64,000 nt of DNA from Pseudogemmobacter lacusdianii. Lineage in GTDB: Bacteria; Pseudomonadota; Alphaproteobacteria; Rhodobacterales; Rhodobacteraceae. Below the pieces are notes generated by a model. That model did no database searches and was not told the origin of the DNA. It saw only the letters and a program-made list of their open reading frames with translations. Every line of letters begins with the position of its first letter. Within the stretch, counting starts at the first letter, position 1. The position numbers and the translations under genes are program-made. This document shows, in pieces, positions 37,907-47,517 of the stretch. Location of the stretch: positions 62,001 through 126,000 of the forward strand of contig NZ_JAVDBT010000003.1 of assembly GCF_030848395.1 (NCBI RefSeq), in the 5' to 3' direction.

Positions 37907-37927
37907 GCCTTTCGGCCCCAATAAGTT

Positions 37928-37958
37928 TGCGGCTCGGCCCTAAAGGAGCCGAGCCGCA
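37928..37958. terminator. Terminator-like hairpin between convergent genes
   Basis: TGCGGCTCGGC and GCCGAGCCGCA form an 11-bp stem with a nine-base loop, followed by a short T-containing stretch. Confidence 0.6.
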
Positions 37959-37964
37959 GGCATT

Positions 37965-38558
37965 TTAGAAGCTGCCGTGGAAGGCGATTTCCGCCATCTC
38001 CAAGCGGTCGCTCGGCACTTCGCGCTCGCGCAGGCCTTCGGGCAGCGACTCGGGCGCGCCGATATAGCCGACAGCGGCAACCGCATGGATCGTGTGGCCG
38101 GCGGGCAAGTTCAGCGCCTCGGCCAGTGCTTTGGGATCAAAGCCGCCCATGCCATGCGCGTAAAGACCCACTTTGGCCGCTTGCAGGGCCAGGCTCATCC
38201 AAGCCGCCCCAGTGTCAAACCCAGCCCAGACGTTGGTCTTGGTCTCGCCGTCCATGCCGGTCATCTCATCTTTCGACGCAAAGACCACCAACGCCGAAGC
38301 CTTCTCGGCCCAGCCGCGGTTGAACGGCACCAGACCCGACAAGATGGCGTCAAAACCGGTCTCGCCGCGCAAGGCCCAAGCCATACGCCAAGGCTGCAGG
38401 TTCATGGCCGAAGGCGCCCAGCGGGCGGCCTCAAGCAAAACCGTCATCTGCTCGGCGGTCATCGTGGCATCGGTATAGGCGCGGGGTGACCAACGGGCCG
38501 GGAACACCGGATCAACGGGCAAAGCGGATTGCCGCGCAACGGGGGACTGAACTGTCAT
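37965..38558 (-). CDS. Nitroreductase family protein
   Basis: FMN-dependent reductase of 197 residues. The family start RWSPRAYTDATMTAEQMTVL and the flavin-binding ARWAPSAMNLQPWRM are clear, as is the later GAAWMSLALQAAKVGLYAHGMGG segment. The short length places it with small dimeric nitroreductases. Substrate cannot be inferred; quinones, nitroaromatics and enals are all used by relatives. Single-gene unit between hairpins. Confidence 0.88.
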   Translation of the reverse strand: MTVQSPVARQSALPVDPVFPARWSPRAYTDATMTAEQMTVLLEAARWAPSAMNLQPWRMAWALRGETGFDAILSGLVPFNRGWAEKASALVVFASKDEMTGMDGETKTNVWAGFDTGAAWMSLALQAAKVGLYAHGMGGFDPKALAEALNLPAGHTIHAVAAVGYIGAPESLPEGLREREVPSDRLEMAEIAFHGSF

Positions 38559-38745
38559 CGGGGGAACCTGTCGTTTTAGTGTAAAGGCAAATGCACGGGC
38601 GGTGATCTGCGCTTGGTGCGCAAATTTTGCAACACCCCCAATCGCAGGGCGATATGTTCACTGACGCACAGCGGGACGGAAGTCATGGACTTTTCGTCAG
38701 GCCGCCGTCACTGATCTTGGCATGAAACCCCTGTATGAGGCCGAC

Positions 38746-39648
38746 ATGACCATCCCAGACCGCGCCAATCCCCAGCCTTTGCGGGCAGCGGCTTGGATGA
38801 TGGGCTCGATCGCGGCTTTTACGGGCATGGCGATTGCTGCGCGATCTATTCAAAGCGCGCATGACACATTCGAGATCTTGGGGTTTCGGTCCCTGCTCGG
38901 GGTGGGTCTCGTGCTCCTTCTGGCCACGGCCAGCGGCAGAACCGGCAGGATCGCCACGCGCCGCCTGCCAAGCCATGCCCTGCGCAGCGTTGTGCATTTT
39001 ACCGGACAGGCCTTGTGGTTCTGGGCGCTGACCCAAATCCCCTTGGCACAGGTCTTCGCGCTGGAATTCACCTCACCGCTTTGGGTGATCTTGCTCGCGC
39101 CCTTGTTTTTAGGCGAGCGCCAAACCCGCAGCCGCCTGGTCGCGGCGGGCATCGGTTTTTGCGGCATCCTTCTCGTCGCCAACCCCGACTTCAGCCGCCT
39201 TGAACTGGGCGTCTTGGCCGCGGCTTTGTCGGCCGTGTTCTTTGCCAGCTCCGTCATGCTGACCAAAGCACTGACGCGGGGCGAGGATCTTTTCGCGATT
39301 CTTTTTTGGATGTGCCTGTTGCAAAGCGGGCTTGGCCTCGGGCTTGCGCTTTGGGATGGCGAGATCCGTTGGCCCACCTCTGCCAGCCTGCCTTGGCTGG
39401 CGTTGATCGGGCTGGCTGGGGTTGGGGCACATCTGTGTCTGACGCGGGCGCTGCAACTTGCCCCTGCATCTTTCGTCGGCCCGATCGACTTCGTCCGCTT
39501 GCCGCTCATCGCGCTGATCGGCGTTGGATTTTATGATGAGCGCCTGCCTTGGACGCTGGCGCTGGGGGCTGGGCTTATTCTTGCAGCCAATCTGCTCTCT
39601 ATTCGGGCCGAGGCATTGCGGGCCAAAGAGACGCCCGCGCAGAATTGA
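38746..39648 (+). CDS. DMT superfamily transporter (EamA domains)
   Basis: Inner-membrane protein of about 300 residues with ten predicted transmembrane segments in two EamA repeats. Typical signs are GFRSLLGVGLVLLL in the first half and AGVGAHLCLTRALQLAPASFVGPIDFVRLP in the second. Members export amino acids, nucleosides or other metabolites; the cargo is not evident. The ATG at 38746 has GAGG at good spacing, unlike the ATG at 38722. Confidence 0.85.
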   Translation: MTIPDRANPQPLRAAAWMMGSIAAFTGMAIAARSIQSAHDTFEILGFRSLLGVGLVLLLATASGRTGRIATRRLPSHALRSVVHFTGQALWFWALTQIPLAQVFALEFTSPLWVILLAPLFLGERQTRSRLVAAGIGFCGILLVANPDFSRLELGVLAAALSAVFFASSVMLTKALTRGEDLFAILFWMCLLQSGLGLGLALWDGEIRWPTSASLPWLALIGLAGVGAHLCLTRALQLAPASFVGPIDFVRLPLIALIGVGFYDERLPWTLALGAGLILAANLLSIRAEALRAKETPAQN

Positions 39649-39705
39649 CAAATGGTGCCACAGCCGACAACTGCCCCTCACAAAGTGGTGACGTGGCGTC
39701 ATTGA

Positions 39706-39734
39706 TTGACCCAAAATGTCGCACCTCCTAGCCT
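39706..39734 (+). promoter_or_regulatory. Candidate promoter of fadL-like gene
   Basis: TTGACC at 39706-39711 and TAGCCT at 39729-39734 are 17 bp apart. A CCTAG/CTAGG inverted repeat at 39727-39743 overlaps the -10. The predicted transcript would start about 20 bp before the gene. Confidence 0.45.
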
Positions 39735-39761
39735 GAATCTAGGGGAAATCCTTTGAGGGGG

Positions 39762-40865
39762 ATGAGGACAGTGAAACGTATCTTAACGAATACGGTGGCC
39801 TTTGGCCTTGCGGCCGGTGCGGCCCATGCTGGGGGGATTGAACGCTCTCATTCCCCCTATGCGATCCTGTGGGAGAGCGGCAATTACGCCGAGCTTTCCT
39901 TCGCTTATGTAAAGCCCAAAGTCTCGGGGACGGTCGGGGGTGGCGCAGTGAGCTCGGGTGATATGGCGGGGGATTACAGCCAGATCGGCCTTGGCGTGAA
40001 ATATGCCATCAATGACCAACTCGATCTGGCAGTGGTGATCGATCAACCGATGGGAGCCGATATCGCTTATTCGGCGCCGGTCGGAGGGCTTTACCCGCTG
40101 GCGGGCTCGACCGGCAACATCGACTCTGTCGCGGTGACCGCTTTGGCGCGCTACAAATTCGATGGTGGCTTCTCGGTCCATGGCGGGATCAAGGCGCAGC
40201 GTTCCAACGGGGATGTTAGTCTGCCTTTCGTCGGCGCCGGCTATACGATGCAGACGTCAAAAGAGACTGATCTCGGCTATATCATCGGTGCAGCTTACGA
40301 AAAGCCCGAGATCGCATTGCGGGTAGCCCTGACCTATCAATCTTCGATCACGCATAACTTCACCTCGGTCGAGACTGGACTCGGCGGCCTGAGCGGGACC
40401 GGAAGCTTCGAGACCGAGGTGCCACAGGCTCTGACCTTGGACTTCCAGTCCGGCGTGGCGGCCGATACTTTGGTGTTCGGCTCGATCCGTTGGCGCGAAT
40501 GGACGGCCTTTGACATCAGCCCGCCCGGCTATGGCAACCCCTTGGCGGTGGGCGAAGCTCTGGTCGAATACAATGATGACGTGGTGACCTACACCTTGGG
40601 TGTGGGGCGTCGTTTCAACGAGAACTGGGCTGGTGCGATCTCGATTGGCTATGAAGGCTCGGGCAGTTCGACCGTTGGCAACCTTGGTCCGCATGATGGG
40701 ATGCGCAGCATCACGTTGGGCGGCACCTACACCCAAGACAATATGAAGATCACCGCTGGTGTCAGCTATATCGACATTGGCGATGCGGTGACCAACACCA
40801 TTAACGGCGTCTTCACCGACAATTCTGGCGTCGGTTTTGGGATGAAAGTCGGCTACAGCTTCTGA
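39762..40865 (+). CDS. FadL/OMPP1-type outer-membrane transport protein
   Basis: Outer-membrane barrel of 367 residues for long-chain fatty acids or other hydrophobic compounds. The signal peptide RILTNTVAFGLAAGAAHAGG is followed by GIERSHSPYAILWESGNYAE, the usual N-terminal plug-like start of the family, then many beta strands, and it ends GVGFGMKVGYSF with terminal Phe. An ATG at 39762 and a GTG at 39771 are both possible starts. A terminator follows about 26 bp after the stop. Confidence 0.85.
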   Translation: MRTVKRILTNTVAFGLAAGAAHAGGIERSHSPYAILWESGNYAELSFAYVKPKVSGTVGGGAVSSGDMAGDYSQIGLGVKYAINDQLDLAVVIDQPMGADIAYSAPVGGLYPLAGSTGNIDSVAVTALARYKFDGGFSVHGGIKAQRSNGDVSLPFVGAGYTMQTSKETDLGYIIGAAYEKPEIALRVALTYQSSITHNFTSVETGLGGLSGTGSFETEVPQALTLDFQSGVAADTLVFGSIRWREWTAFDISPPGYGNPLAVGEALVEYNDDVVTYTLGVGRRFNENWAGAISIGYEGSGSSTVGNLGPHDGMRSITLGGTYTQDNMKITAGVSYIDIGDAVTNTINGVFTDNSGVGFGMKVGYSF

Positions 40866-40890
40866 TCGCTCCGGAAGCTGTGCGCCAGAG

Positions 40891-40915
40891 CCCCGCCCCT
40901 CACCGGGCGGGGTTT
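40891..40915 (+). terminator. Terminator of fadL-like gene
   Basis: CCCCGCCC and GGGCGGGG pair around a six-base loop, followed by TTTG. Confidence 0.65.
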
Positions 40916-40976
40916 GTCATTGCCCCTGCCCGCTGCCAGCGTTAACAAAAGCGCTGCCAGACCAGAGGGCCCGACG

Positions 40977-41855
40977 ATGATCTATCCCACCGCTGACGCT
41001 TATCGGCAGGCCAGCCACCGGCGCGTGATGCTGTTTGGCATGTCGGGCCTTGGTAAGACGCATCTGTCGAACATGCTGCGCGATGCGCCGCGCGAGAAGG
41101 GCGGCGGCTGGTTCCATTATTCGGTCGATTACCGGATTGGCACCCATTACATGGGCGGCTTCATCGCCGATATGTTCAAGCGCGAGGCGATAAAGAACCC
41201 GCTTCTGCGTGAGTTGTTGCTCTCGGATTCGGTCTATATCGCCTCGAACATCACCTTCGACAATCTGGCGCCGCTCTCGACCTATCTAGGCAAGCCCGGT
41301 GATCCGGCGAAGGGCGGCCTGCCCTTTGAGGAGTATCTCAAGCGCCAAGAGCAGCATCGCGAGGCCGAGATCGCCGCAACCTTGGATGCCGCGCGCTTTA
41401 TCGAGCGGGCCGAGGAGATCTATGGCTACCGCGATTTCATCTGCGACACCTCGGGCTCGATCTGCGAGGTGGTTGAGGCCACGGATGCCCATGATAGCGT
41501 CATGGAGCAATTGTCGCAGACCCTGTTGCTGGTCTGGATCAAAGGGACCGAAGATCACCGCGAAGAGCTGATCCGCCGCTTTGACCGCGCGCCTAAGCCG
41601 ATTTATTACCAACCCGACTTCCTGCGCGGGCTTTGGGCGGAATATCTTGCGCAGGAAAGCAAGCCCGAGGATCAGGTCGATCCCGATGCCTTCCTGCGCT
41701 TTGGCTACGCCCGCTTGCTCAGCCATCGCCAACCACGCTACGAGGCGATGGCGCGCTGGGGCGTCACCGTCACCGCCGAAGAGGTGGCCGATGTACGCAC
41801 CCCCGAAGATTTCGACCGCCTGATCGCGCGCGCGATCGACCGGCGGGCGATTTGA
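40977..41855 (+). CDS. P-loop ATPase of unknown function
   Basis: Cytosolic NTP-binding protein of 292 residues. A clear Walker A, GMSGLGKT, is at residues 21-28. The rest reads as a nucleoside-kinase-like fold: [32 protein letters not shown] in the middle, and [20 protein letters not shown]. It has no signal or membrane segment. GAGGG lies seven bases before the ATG. Its stop is 40 bp before metA, so the two may be co-transcribed with ppk2 and the TetR gene. I do not recognise a specific function. Confidence 0.75.
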   Translation: MIYPTADAYRQASHRRVMLFGMSGLGKTHLSNMLRDAPREKGGGWFHYSVDYRIGTHYMGGFIADMFKREAIKNPLLRELLLSDSVYIASNITFDNLAPLSTYLGKPGDPAKGGLPFEEYLKRQEQHREAEIAATLDAARFIERAEEIYGYRDFICDTSGSICEVVEATDAHDSVMEQLSQTLLLVWIKGTEDHREELIRRFDRAPKPIYYQPDFLRGLWAEYLAQESKPEDQVDPDAFLRFGYARLLSHRQPRYEAMARWGVTVTAEEVADVRTPEDFDRLIARAIDRRAI

Positions 41856-41895
41856 ACGCCTTACCATCCATGTTTATCATCAGGAGCTGAGAGTT

Positions 41896-42834
41896 ATGCC
41901 CATTACCCTGCCCGAAACCCTGCCCGCCTTTGACGTGCTGCGGTCCGAGGGCGTTATGGTCATGTCTCCCGATCGTGCGGCCCAGCAAGACATCCGGCCG
42001 CTGAAGATCGCGCTTTTGAATTTAATGCCAAAGAAGATCCAGACCGAGAACCAGTTCGCGCGTCTGATCGGTGCCACGCCCTTGCAGATCGACCTGCATC
42101 TGGTGCGGATGTCCGACCACCAATCGCGCAACACCGCCGCCGAGCATATGGAGACCTTCTACCGCCCCTTCCAAGATGTGGCGGCCTCGGGTGAAAAGTT
42201 CGATGGTATGATCATCACCGGCGCTCCGATTGAACATCTCGACTTTGCCGAGGTGGATTATTGGGAGGAGCTGCGGGAGGTGATGGATTGGACGCAGAGC
42301 CATGTGCACTCCACCTTCGGCGTCTGCTGGGGCGGCATGGCCATGATCAACCATTTCCACGGCGTGCAGAAATATCCCTTGCAGGCCAAGGCCTTTGGCT
42401 GTTTCCGTCACCAGAATGTCTCGCCCACCGCGCCCTTGCTGCGCGGTTTCTCGGATGATTTCGTGATCCCGGTCAGCCGCTGGACCGAAGTGCGCCAATC
42501 TGAAATTGACGCCGCCCCCGGGCTGCGCACCCTTTTGGGCAGTGATGAGGTTGGTCCCTGTCTGGTGGAAGATCCGGCGCACCGGGCCTTCTACATCTTC
42601 AACCATTTCGAATATGACAGCGATACGTTGAAACAAGAATATGACCGCGACGTGGCGCAAGGCACGCCGATCAACGTGCCGCAGAATTACTACCCCGAGA
42701 ATGATCCTGCGCGCCCGCCGACCAACCGTTGGCGCAGCCATGCGCATTTGCTTTATGGCAATTGGATCAATGAGATCTACCAGACCACCCCCTTCGACCT
42801 TACCAAGATCGGCACCACAGCCATCGACGAGTGA
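41896..42834 (+). CDS. metA: Homoserine O-acyltransferase (probably acetyl-specific)
   Basis: Activates homoserine for methionine synthesis; 312 residues, MetA family (glutamine-amidotransferase-like fold). The catalytic Cys144 is in FGVCWGG, and the His-Glu pair is in NHFEYD. Position 113 is Glu (GAPIEHL), equivalent to Glu111 that favours acetyl-CoA in characterised MetA enzymes, whereas succinyl-specific E. coli MetA has Gly there; the catalytic Cys shows the same two-residue numbering offset. So homoserine O-acetyltransferase is the better call. GGAGC precedes the ATG. Confidence 0.93.
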   Translation: MPITLPETLPAFDVLRSEGVMVMSPDRAAQQDIRPLKIALLNLMPKKIQTENQFARLIGATPLQIDLHLVRMSDHQSRNTAAEHMETFYRPFQDVAASGEKFDGMIITGAPIEHLDFAEVDYWEELREVMDWTQSHVHSTFGVCWGGMAMINHFHGVQKYPLQAKAFGCFRHQNVSPTAPLLRGFSDDFVIPVSRWTEVRQSEIDAAPGLRTLLGSDEVGPCLVEDPAHRAFYIFNHFEYDSDTLKQEYDRDVAQGTPINVPQNYYPENDPARPPTNRWRSHAHLLYGNWINEIYQTTPFDLTKIGTTAIDE

Positions 42835-42851
42835 CCCTATAGGAGTGCGCC

Positions 42852-43727
42852 ATGGACCTGCCCTTTGACGGAGCGATCAGCCGGTATTTCCGCGAAGAGG
42901 CGCCGAAAGCGGTGCGCAAGGCGATTGAAAAGGATGACGGCAACGACATCCTCACCGCCTCTTATCCCTATCGGGAGGATATGAAGGGCAAGGATTACGA
43001 CGCCCATATGGCGGCGTTGCAGATCGAACTGGTGAAGATGCAGGCCGATGTGAAGGCCACCGGCAAAAGGCTGGTGGTGCTTTTTGAGGGCCGCGATGCG
43101 GCGGGCAAAGGCGGCACCATCGATCGGCTGCGCGAGAACCTGAACCCGCGGCAGGCCTATGTCGTCGCTTTGCCCAAACCCACCGAGCGGGAAGCCAGCC
43201 AATGGTATTTCCAGCGCTATATCGACTGGCTGCCGGCGGCCGGAGAGATCGCTCTTTTTGATCGCAGCTGGTACAATCGAGCGATTGTTGAGCATGTCTT
43301 TGGTTTCTGCACCGAAGAAGATCGCGCGAAGTTCTTCCGCCAACTGCCTGAATTTGAACAGATGATCGTGGATGAGGGCATCACCTTCGTCAAAATCTGG
43401 CTTGAGGTCGGTCAGGCAGAGCAACTCCAACGCTTCCTTGACCGCGAGAGCGATCCTTTAAAGCAGTGGAAGCTCTCGGCCATCGACGTGCAGGGCTTGG
43501 CGAAATGGGACGCTTACTGCGCCGCCATCGATGAGACGATGGAGCGCAGCCATTTCAAACATGCGCGCTGGACGGTGATCTTGTCGGATGACAAGAAACG
43601 CGCCCGGATCGCGGCGGTTCAGTCGGTGCTCTCGGCGCTGGATTATAAGGGCAAGGACAAAGAGGTGATCGGCAAGATCGATGCCAAGATCTGCGGCGGT
43701 CCTAGATTGCGGCCCTCCAAGCCATGA
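42852..43727 (+). CDS. ppk2: Polyphosphate kinase 2
   Basis: Transfers phosphate between polyphosphate and nucleotides; 291 residues. Walker [10 protein letters not shown] is at residues 80-88 and the Walker B/lid start LFDRSWYNR near residue 136, with the lid and [10 protein letters not shown] segment following. It is a single-domain PPK2 of the class known from Rhodobacter. The gene follows metA by 17 bases with an AGGAG ribosome site and overlaps the TetR gene by ATGA. Confidence 0.95.
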   Translation: MDLPFDGAISRYFREEAPKAVRKAIEKDDGNDILTASYPYREDMKGKDYDAHMAALQIELVKMQADVKATGKRLVVLFEGRDAAGKGGTIDRLRENLNPRQAYVVALPKPTEREASQWYFQRYIDWLPAAGEIALFDRSWYNRAIVEHVFGFCTEEDRAKFFRQLPEFEQMIVDEGITFVKIWLEVGQAEQLQRFLDRESDPLKQWKLSAIDVQGLAKWDAYCAAIDETMERSHFKHARWTVILSDDKKRARIAAVQSVLSALDYKGKDKEVIGKIDAKICGGPRLRPSKP

Positions 43728-44335
43728 AACGCGGCTACCACCACGGCAACCTGCGCCAAGCCTTGGTCGAGGCCGCATTGGCTCTGATTGCCGAGAAAGG
43801 CCCGCAGGGCTTCACCCTCTCTGAGGCCGCCAAAACGGCCGAGGTGACCCCCGCCGCCGTCTACCGCCATTTCGCCGGACGCGACGACCTTTTGGCCGAG
43901 GTGGCACGGCAAGGCTTTGATATCTTTGCGGCTTTGATGGAATACGCTTGGGCCGAGGGCCAGCCGAGCCCGATTGCGGCCTTTGAGGCCACGGGGCGCG
44001 CCTATCTCGCCTTCGCGCGCCGTTATCCCGGTCATTATCAAGCGATGTTTGAAAGCGGCTTGCAGCCCGCCGATCACCGCGATCTTGCCGCTGTGGCGGC
44101 CAAGGCGCGGGATGTGATGGACCGCGCGGCGCAGGCCATCACCGCGACCCTGCCCGAGACGCACCGCCCGCCCGCGACGATGATCTCGGCCCATATCCGG
44201 GCGCTGTCGCATGGTGTGGTGGAGCTTTATCTGCGCGGCAATGGCGGCGGTGCGCCCTTCCCGCCCGAGGATCTTTTGGAAAGCGCCACTGGCATCTATC
44301 TGCGGGGATTGGGGCTTTTGCCACCCGATCGGTGA
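43724..44335 (+). CDS. TetR/AcrR family transcriptional regulator
   Basis: Regulator of 203 residues. The N-terminal helix-turn-helix is [20 protein letters not shown] then [20 protein letters not shown]. The C-terminal part, with [18 protein letters not shown], matches the WHG/TetR_C_33 ligand domain. It overlaps ppk2 by four bases, which suggests it is part of the metA-ppk2 unit; its targets and ligand are unknown. A GC-rich hairpin follows. Confidence 0.9.
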   Translation: MKRGYHHGNLRQALVEAALALIAEKGPQGFTLSEAAKTAEVTPAAVYRHFAGRDDLLAEVARQGFDIFAALMEYAWAEGQPSPIAAFEATGRAYLAFARRYPGHYQAMFESGLQPADHRDLAAVAAKARDVMDRAAQAITATLPETHRPPATMISAHIRALSHGVVELYLRGNGGGAPFPPEDLLESATGIYLRGLGLLPPDR

Positions 44336-44354
44336 GCCGGGAGGCGTTCGGCAG

Positions 44355-44424
44355 GCGGGGGCATTCTGCCCCCGCACCCCCTGAGAGTATTTTAGTCAAG
44401 ATGAAAGGCGAGAAGGCTCGCCTT
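44355..44424. terminator. Two hairpins between convergent TetR and ABC transporter genes
   Basis: GCGGGGGCA/TGCCCCCGC (44355-44375) and AAGGCGAG/CTCGCCTT (44405-44424) flank the stretch GAGAGTATTTTAGTCAAGATG, which resembles the AT-rich core of the 27021-27090 element. They likely end transcription from each side. Confidence 0.6.
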
Positions 44425-44432
44425 CCAATAGT

Positions 44433-45533
44433 TTAGCGGAAGAGCACCAAAGCTTCAGGGCTCCACGCCACTTGCACTTTTGAGCCCACATCCATGATCG
44501 GTCGTCCCGGCACGTTGCGCATCGAGAGCCGCACTTCGACATCGGTGCCGCCCAGATAGACGTCGTAATAGGTCATATCGCCGAAGTAGATCACCTCGTC
44601 GATCACCCCATCGACCACTTGGTCATTCGGCACTTGGCCGGGGTAGAGCAGCGTCAACGTTTCGGGGCGCAGGCCGATGACTGGCGCTTCGCCGCGCGCG
44701 GGCGGGGCTTGGCTGGCGTCGAGGGTCACGCGGCCAAGGCCCTTGGCTTCCACCTCGATCTTGCCGCTCTCATCCGACAAGATCTCGGCCGGCACAAAGT
44801 TCATCGTGCCGATGAAATCCGCAACCTTCTTCGAGTTCGGGCGGCGATACAGAGTCTCTGGATCAGCCAACTGCGCGATCTCGCCCTCAAACATCACCGC
44901 GATCCGGTCGGACATGACCAAAGCCTCTTCTTGGTCATGGGTGACCAAGACGAAGGTGATGCCGACCTGACGTTGCAGACGGATAAGTTCGACCTGCATA
45001 TGCTCGCGCATTTTCTTGTCCAAGGCCGAGAGCGGCTCGTCCAAGAGAAGCACTTTCGGCTTCAAGATCAGCGCCCGAGCCAAGGCGACGCGCTGACGCT
45101 GGCCGCCCGACAAGGCATGTGCGGCGCGGTTGCCGTAGCCTTTCAGCCCGACCATCTCCAAAGCCTCTTCCACCGCTGCGGCTTTCTCGGCCTTCGAGCG
45201 CGGATCGCGGCGCAGGCCAAAGCCCACATTCTCGGCCACCGACATATGCGGGAAGATGGCGTAGCTTTGGAACACCATATTCGTTGGCCGCACGTTGGCG
45301 GGCACGTCTTGCATCGATTTGCCGTCGATCATCACCACGCCCGAGGACAGATCCTCAAACCCCGCGATGGTGCGCAAAAGCGTGGTCTTACCGCAACCCG
45401 AAGGGCCCAGAAGCGAGAAGAACTCACCGGCTTTGATGGTGCCGTTGATCCCGCGCAAGGCGTGATAATCGCCGTAATATTTATGGACGTCCCGGAATTC
45501 GATCATCACGGGCTTTTCATCGGATGTTGTCAC
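44433..45533 (-). CDS. ABC transporter ATP-binding protein, spermidine/putrescine type
   Basis: ATPase of a PotABCD-like importer, 366 residues. The Walker A LLGPSGCGKTT, signature LSGGQRQR and Walker B LLLDEPLSALD are clear, and a C-terminal TOBE regulatory domain follows. The GTG start overlaps the upstream permease stop (GTGA) and has GGAGG six bases upstream. It is the last gene of a three-gene minus-strand operon. Confidence 0.92.
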   Translation of the reverse strand: MTTSDEKPVMIEFRDVHKYYGDYHALRGINGTIKAGEFFSLLGPSGCGKTTLLRTIAGFEDLSSGVVMIDGKSMQDVPANVRPTNMVFQSYAIFPHMSVAENVGFGLRRDPRSKAEKAAAVEEALEMVGLKGYGNRAAHALSGGQRQRVALARALILKPKVLLLDEPLSALDKKMREHMQVELIRLQRQVGITFVLVTHDQEEALVMSDRIAVMFEGEIAQLADPETLYRRPNSKKVADFIGTMNFVPAEILSDESGKIEVEAKGLGRVTLDASQAPPARGEAPVIGLRPETLTLLYPGQVPNDQVVDGVIDEVIYFGDMTYYDVYLGGTDVEVRLSMRNVPGRPIMDVGSKVQVAWSPEALVLFR

Positions 45534-46339
45534 AGGAAGCCTCCGCTATCCTTCCCGCCCGCCTTGGCCACGCCGCGGCGACGGAAATATTCGGCAATTG
45601 TCAGCAAGATGATCGAGAAAGCGACCAGCATCGTCCCCAAGGCCAGAACCGGAGGCACTGTTGCGGGGAAACGGAAGGCCGTGAAGATGAAGACCGAAAG
45701 CACCGGCTCACCGCCGCCAAGGAAGTTGGCGATGATGAATTCATCGATCGAGATGGTGAAAGTGATCAGGAAGCTTGCCATGATGCCCGGCATCACCAAG
45801 GGCAGCACGATCAGCCGGAATGTGCTCCAAGCGTTCTCGCCCAGGTCAAGTGCCGCCTCTTCCAGGGATTTGTCCAGCGTCTGGAAGGCAGAGGTCAGGA
45901 TCGCCACCGCAAAGGGCATGCACATCAGCACATGGCCCAAGATGATGGTGAAGAGCGAAAGCTTGATCCCCATCGCCAAGAGAAGCACGAGAAGCGACAT
46001 CGCCACGATCATCTCGGGCAATACCAGCGGCACCATGATCGAGCCCATCACCAGCCCCTTACCGGGCCAAGAATAGCGAACGGCCGAACGGGCGGCGAGG
46101 ATGCCAAGCACGGTCGCCAGCGTTGCCGAGGAGAGCGAGACGATCAGGCTGTTCACCAGGGCCTTACGCAGGTTGGTGTTGGCCAGCATCTCGCTGAACC
46201 ATTGGGTGGTGAAGCCTTGCAGCGGGAAGGCCACGGTGGTCGCATTGTTAAAGGCGAACATCGGCAGAATGATGATCGGCGCGTAAAGCACGATCAGGTA
46301 GAAGATCGTGTAAGAGCGCAGCCCCAACCCCTTTTTCAT
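45530..46339 (-). CDS. ABC transporter permease (PotC/PotI-like)
   Basis: Inner-membrane permease of 269 residues with six hydrophobic segments. The EAA loop reads LEEAALDLGENAWSTFRLIVLP. The ATG at 46339 overlaps the stop of the other permease gene (ATGA). The family imports polyamines or related cations; no binding protein is adjacent. Confidence 0.92.
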   Translation of the reverse strand: MKKGLGLRSYTIFYLIVLYAPIIILPMFAFNNATTVAFPLQGFTTQWFSEMLANTNLRKALVNSLIVSLSSATLATVLGILAARSAVRYSWPGKGLVMGSIMVPLVLPEMIVAMSLLVLLLAMGIKLSLFTIILGHVLMCMPFAVAILTSAFQTLDKSLEEAALDLGENAWSTFRLIVLPLVMPGIMASFLITFTISIDEFIIANFLGGGEPVLSVFIFTAFRFPATVPPVLALGTMLVAFSIILLTIAEYFRRRGVAKAGGKDSGGFL

Positions 46340-47274
46340 TTGCGCACCCCCAGGAAGCGACGGTTGGCCAGCACGAAGATCAGCGCCAAGATCCCTACGA
46401 TCAGCATCGAGCTGACCGCCAGCGCCGCGCCCATCGACTGGTTGCGCAACTTCCACATTTGGGTCTCGATGAAATTGGCGATCATTGGCACCTTGCCACC
46501 ACCGATAAGCTCGGGCGTGACATAGTCTCCCACGGTCGGGATGAAGACGATCAGCACCGCCGCCACAACGCCTGCCATCGACAAAGGCAAGGTCACGCGC
46601 AGGAACGTGGTCCAGCGGCTTTCACCAAGGTCCTGACCAGCTTCCAGAAGGCTGTGGTCCACCTTCTCAAGGCTCACAAAGATCGGCAGCACTGCGAAGG
46701 GCGCATAGGCATGGCTGAGCGTGATGATGATCGAGGCGGTGCCATATTGCAGCAGGTTAAGCGGTTGATCGATGATCCCGACCGCCCCCAAAGTCGCATC
46801 TACCGCGCCGTCATATCCAAGGATCGTGCGCCACAAAGCCACGCGGATCACATAGCTCGTCCAGAAAGGAATGGTGATCAGAAAGAGCCACAACGCCTTT
46901 TTCGAAGGCGCCACGTGGAAGCTGACGTAATAGGCGACCGGATAGGCCAAGACCACGGTCGTCAGCGTCACCAAAGCCGCCACGAAAAGCGAGCGCAGCA
47001 TCGCCGTGGTGGTGGCTTGCGCCATCCGCACGTCCGTAGAGCTGCAGCTCTCGCTGGCGGAGAGGCAGAAGAGCTTGGCATAGTTCGACAAAGTGAACTG
47101 AAGGTCCTGCCCCTCTTGCAGCGGCAGCGCGACTTTGGCGCCGCCTTGCAACCCGACAAAGGACAGACCAAACACCAGCAGTAAAGGCGCGGCCAGCATC
47201 AGCAGCACATAGACTGCGGGCACCGAAACCAAACTCCAACCGGCTCTTGTCTCGGCTGTTGGTGTATTCGCCAT
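46336..47274 (-). CDS. ABC transporter permease (PotB/PotH-like)
   Basis: First gene of the transporter operon, a 312-residue permease with six membrane segments and EAA loop LLEAGQDLGESRWTTFLRV. A larger periplasmic insertion with CLSASESCSS sits between the first and second segments, which may form a disulfide. AGGGGGAG precedes the ATG. The upstream 240 bp hold an inverted repeat, but no substrate-binding protein gene. Confidence 0.9.
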   Translation of the reverse strand: MANTPTAETRAGWSLVSVPAVYVLLMLAAPLLLVFGLSFVGLQGGAKVALPLQEGQDLQFTLSNYAKLFCLSASESCSSTDVRMAQATTTAMLRSLFVAALVTLTTVVLAYPVAYYVSFHVAPSKKALWLFLITIPFWTSYVIRVALWRTILGYDGAVDATLGAVGIIDQPLNLLQYGTASIIITLSHAYAPFAVLPIFVSLEKVDHSLLEAGQDLGESRWTTFLRVTLPLSMAGVVAAVLIVFIPTVGDYVTPELIGGGKVPMIANFIETQMWKLRNQSMGAALAVSSMLIVGILALIFVLANRRFLGVRK

Positions 47275-47396
47275 TGCTCCCCCTGAATGCCTGTTAAGGC
47301 CTTAAGCGACGCCAGCCTTCGGGTGGTCTTTTGAGCCCGCCGGTTTGATCAAATCCTGACCTCGGATTCGAAGAAATTCAATTCATCATTTCTGTT

Positions 47397-47419
47397 CTGA
47401 TTGTTCAATGTGCAATCAG
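47397..47419. promoter_or_regulatory. Inverted repeat upstream of the ABC transporter operon
   Basis: CTGATTG at 47397-47403 and CAATCAG at 47413-47419 are perfect arms around nine bases, about 123 bp before the first permease gene. A candidate regulator site; the regulator is unknown. Confidence 0.45.
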
Positions 47420-47517
47420 CGCGCATGGGGCGGCGCAGGGCGAAGGTCTGTAACCTCTGCGCTCTCACGCTTGCAAAGCTGTGACCGCCCTGCCCGGCAC
47501 TAATGGCGTTGCAAAGC

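Noticed and set aside
44619-46076. A 485-codon plus-strand frame across the ABC transporter genes
   Set aside because: Spans two coupled minus-strand genes with intact motifs; composition is that of a shadow frame.
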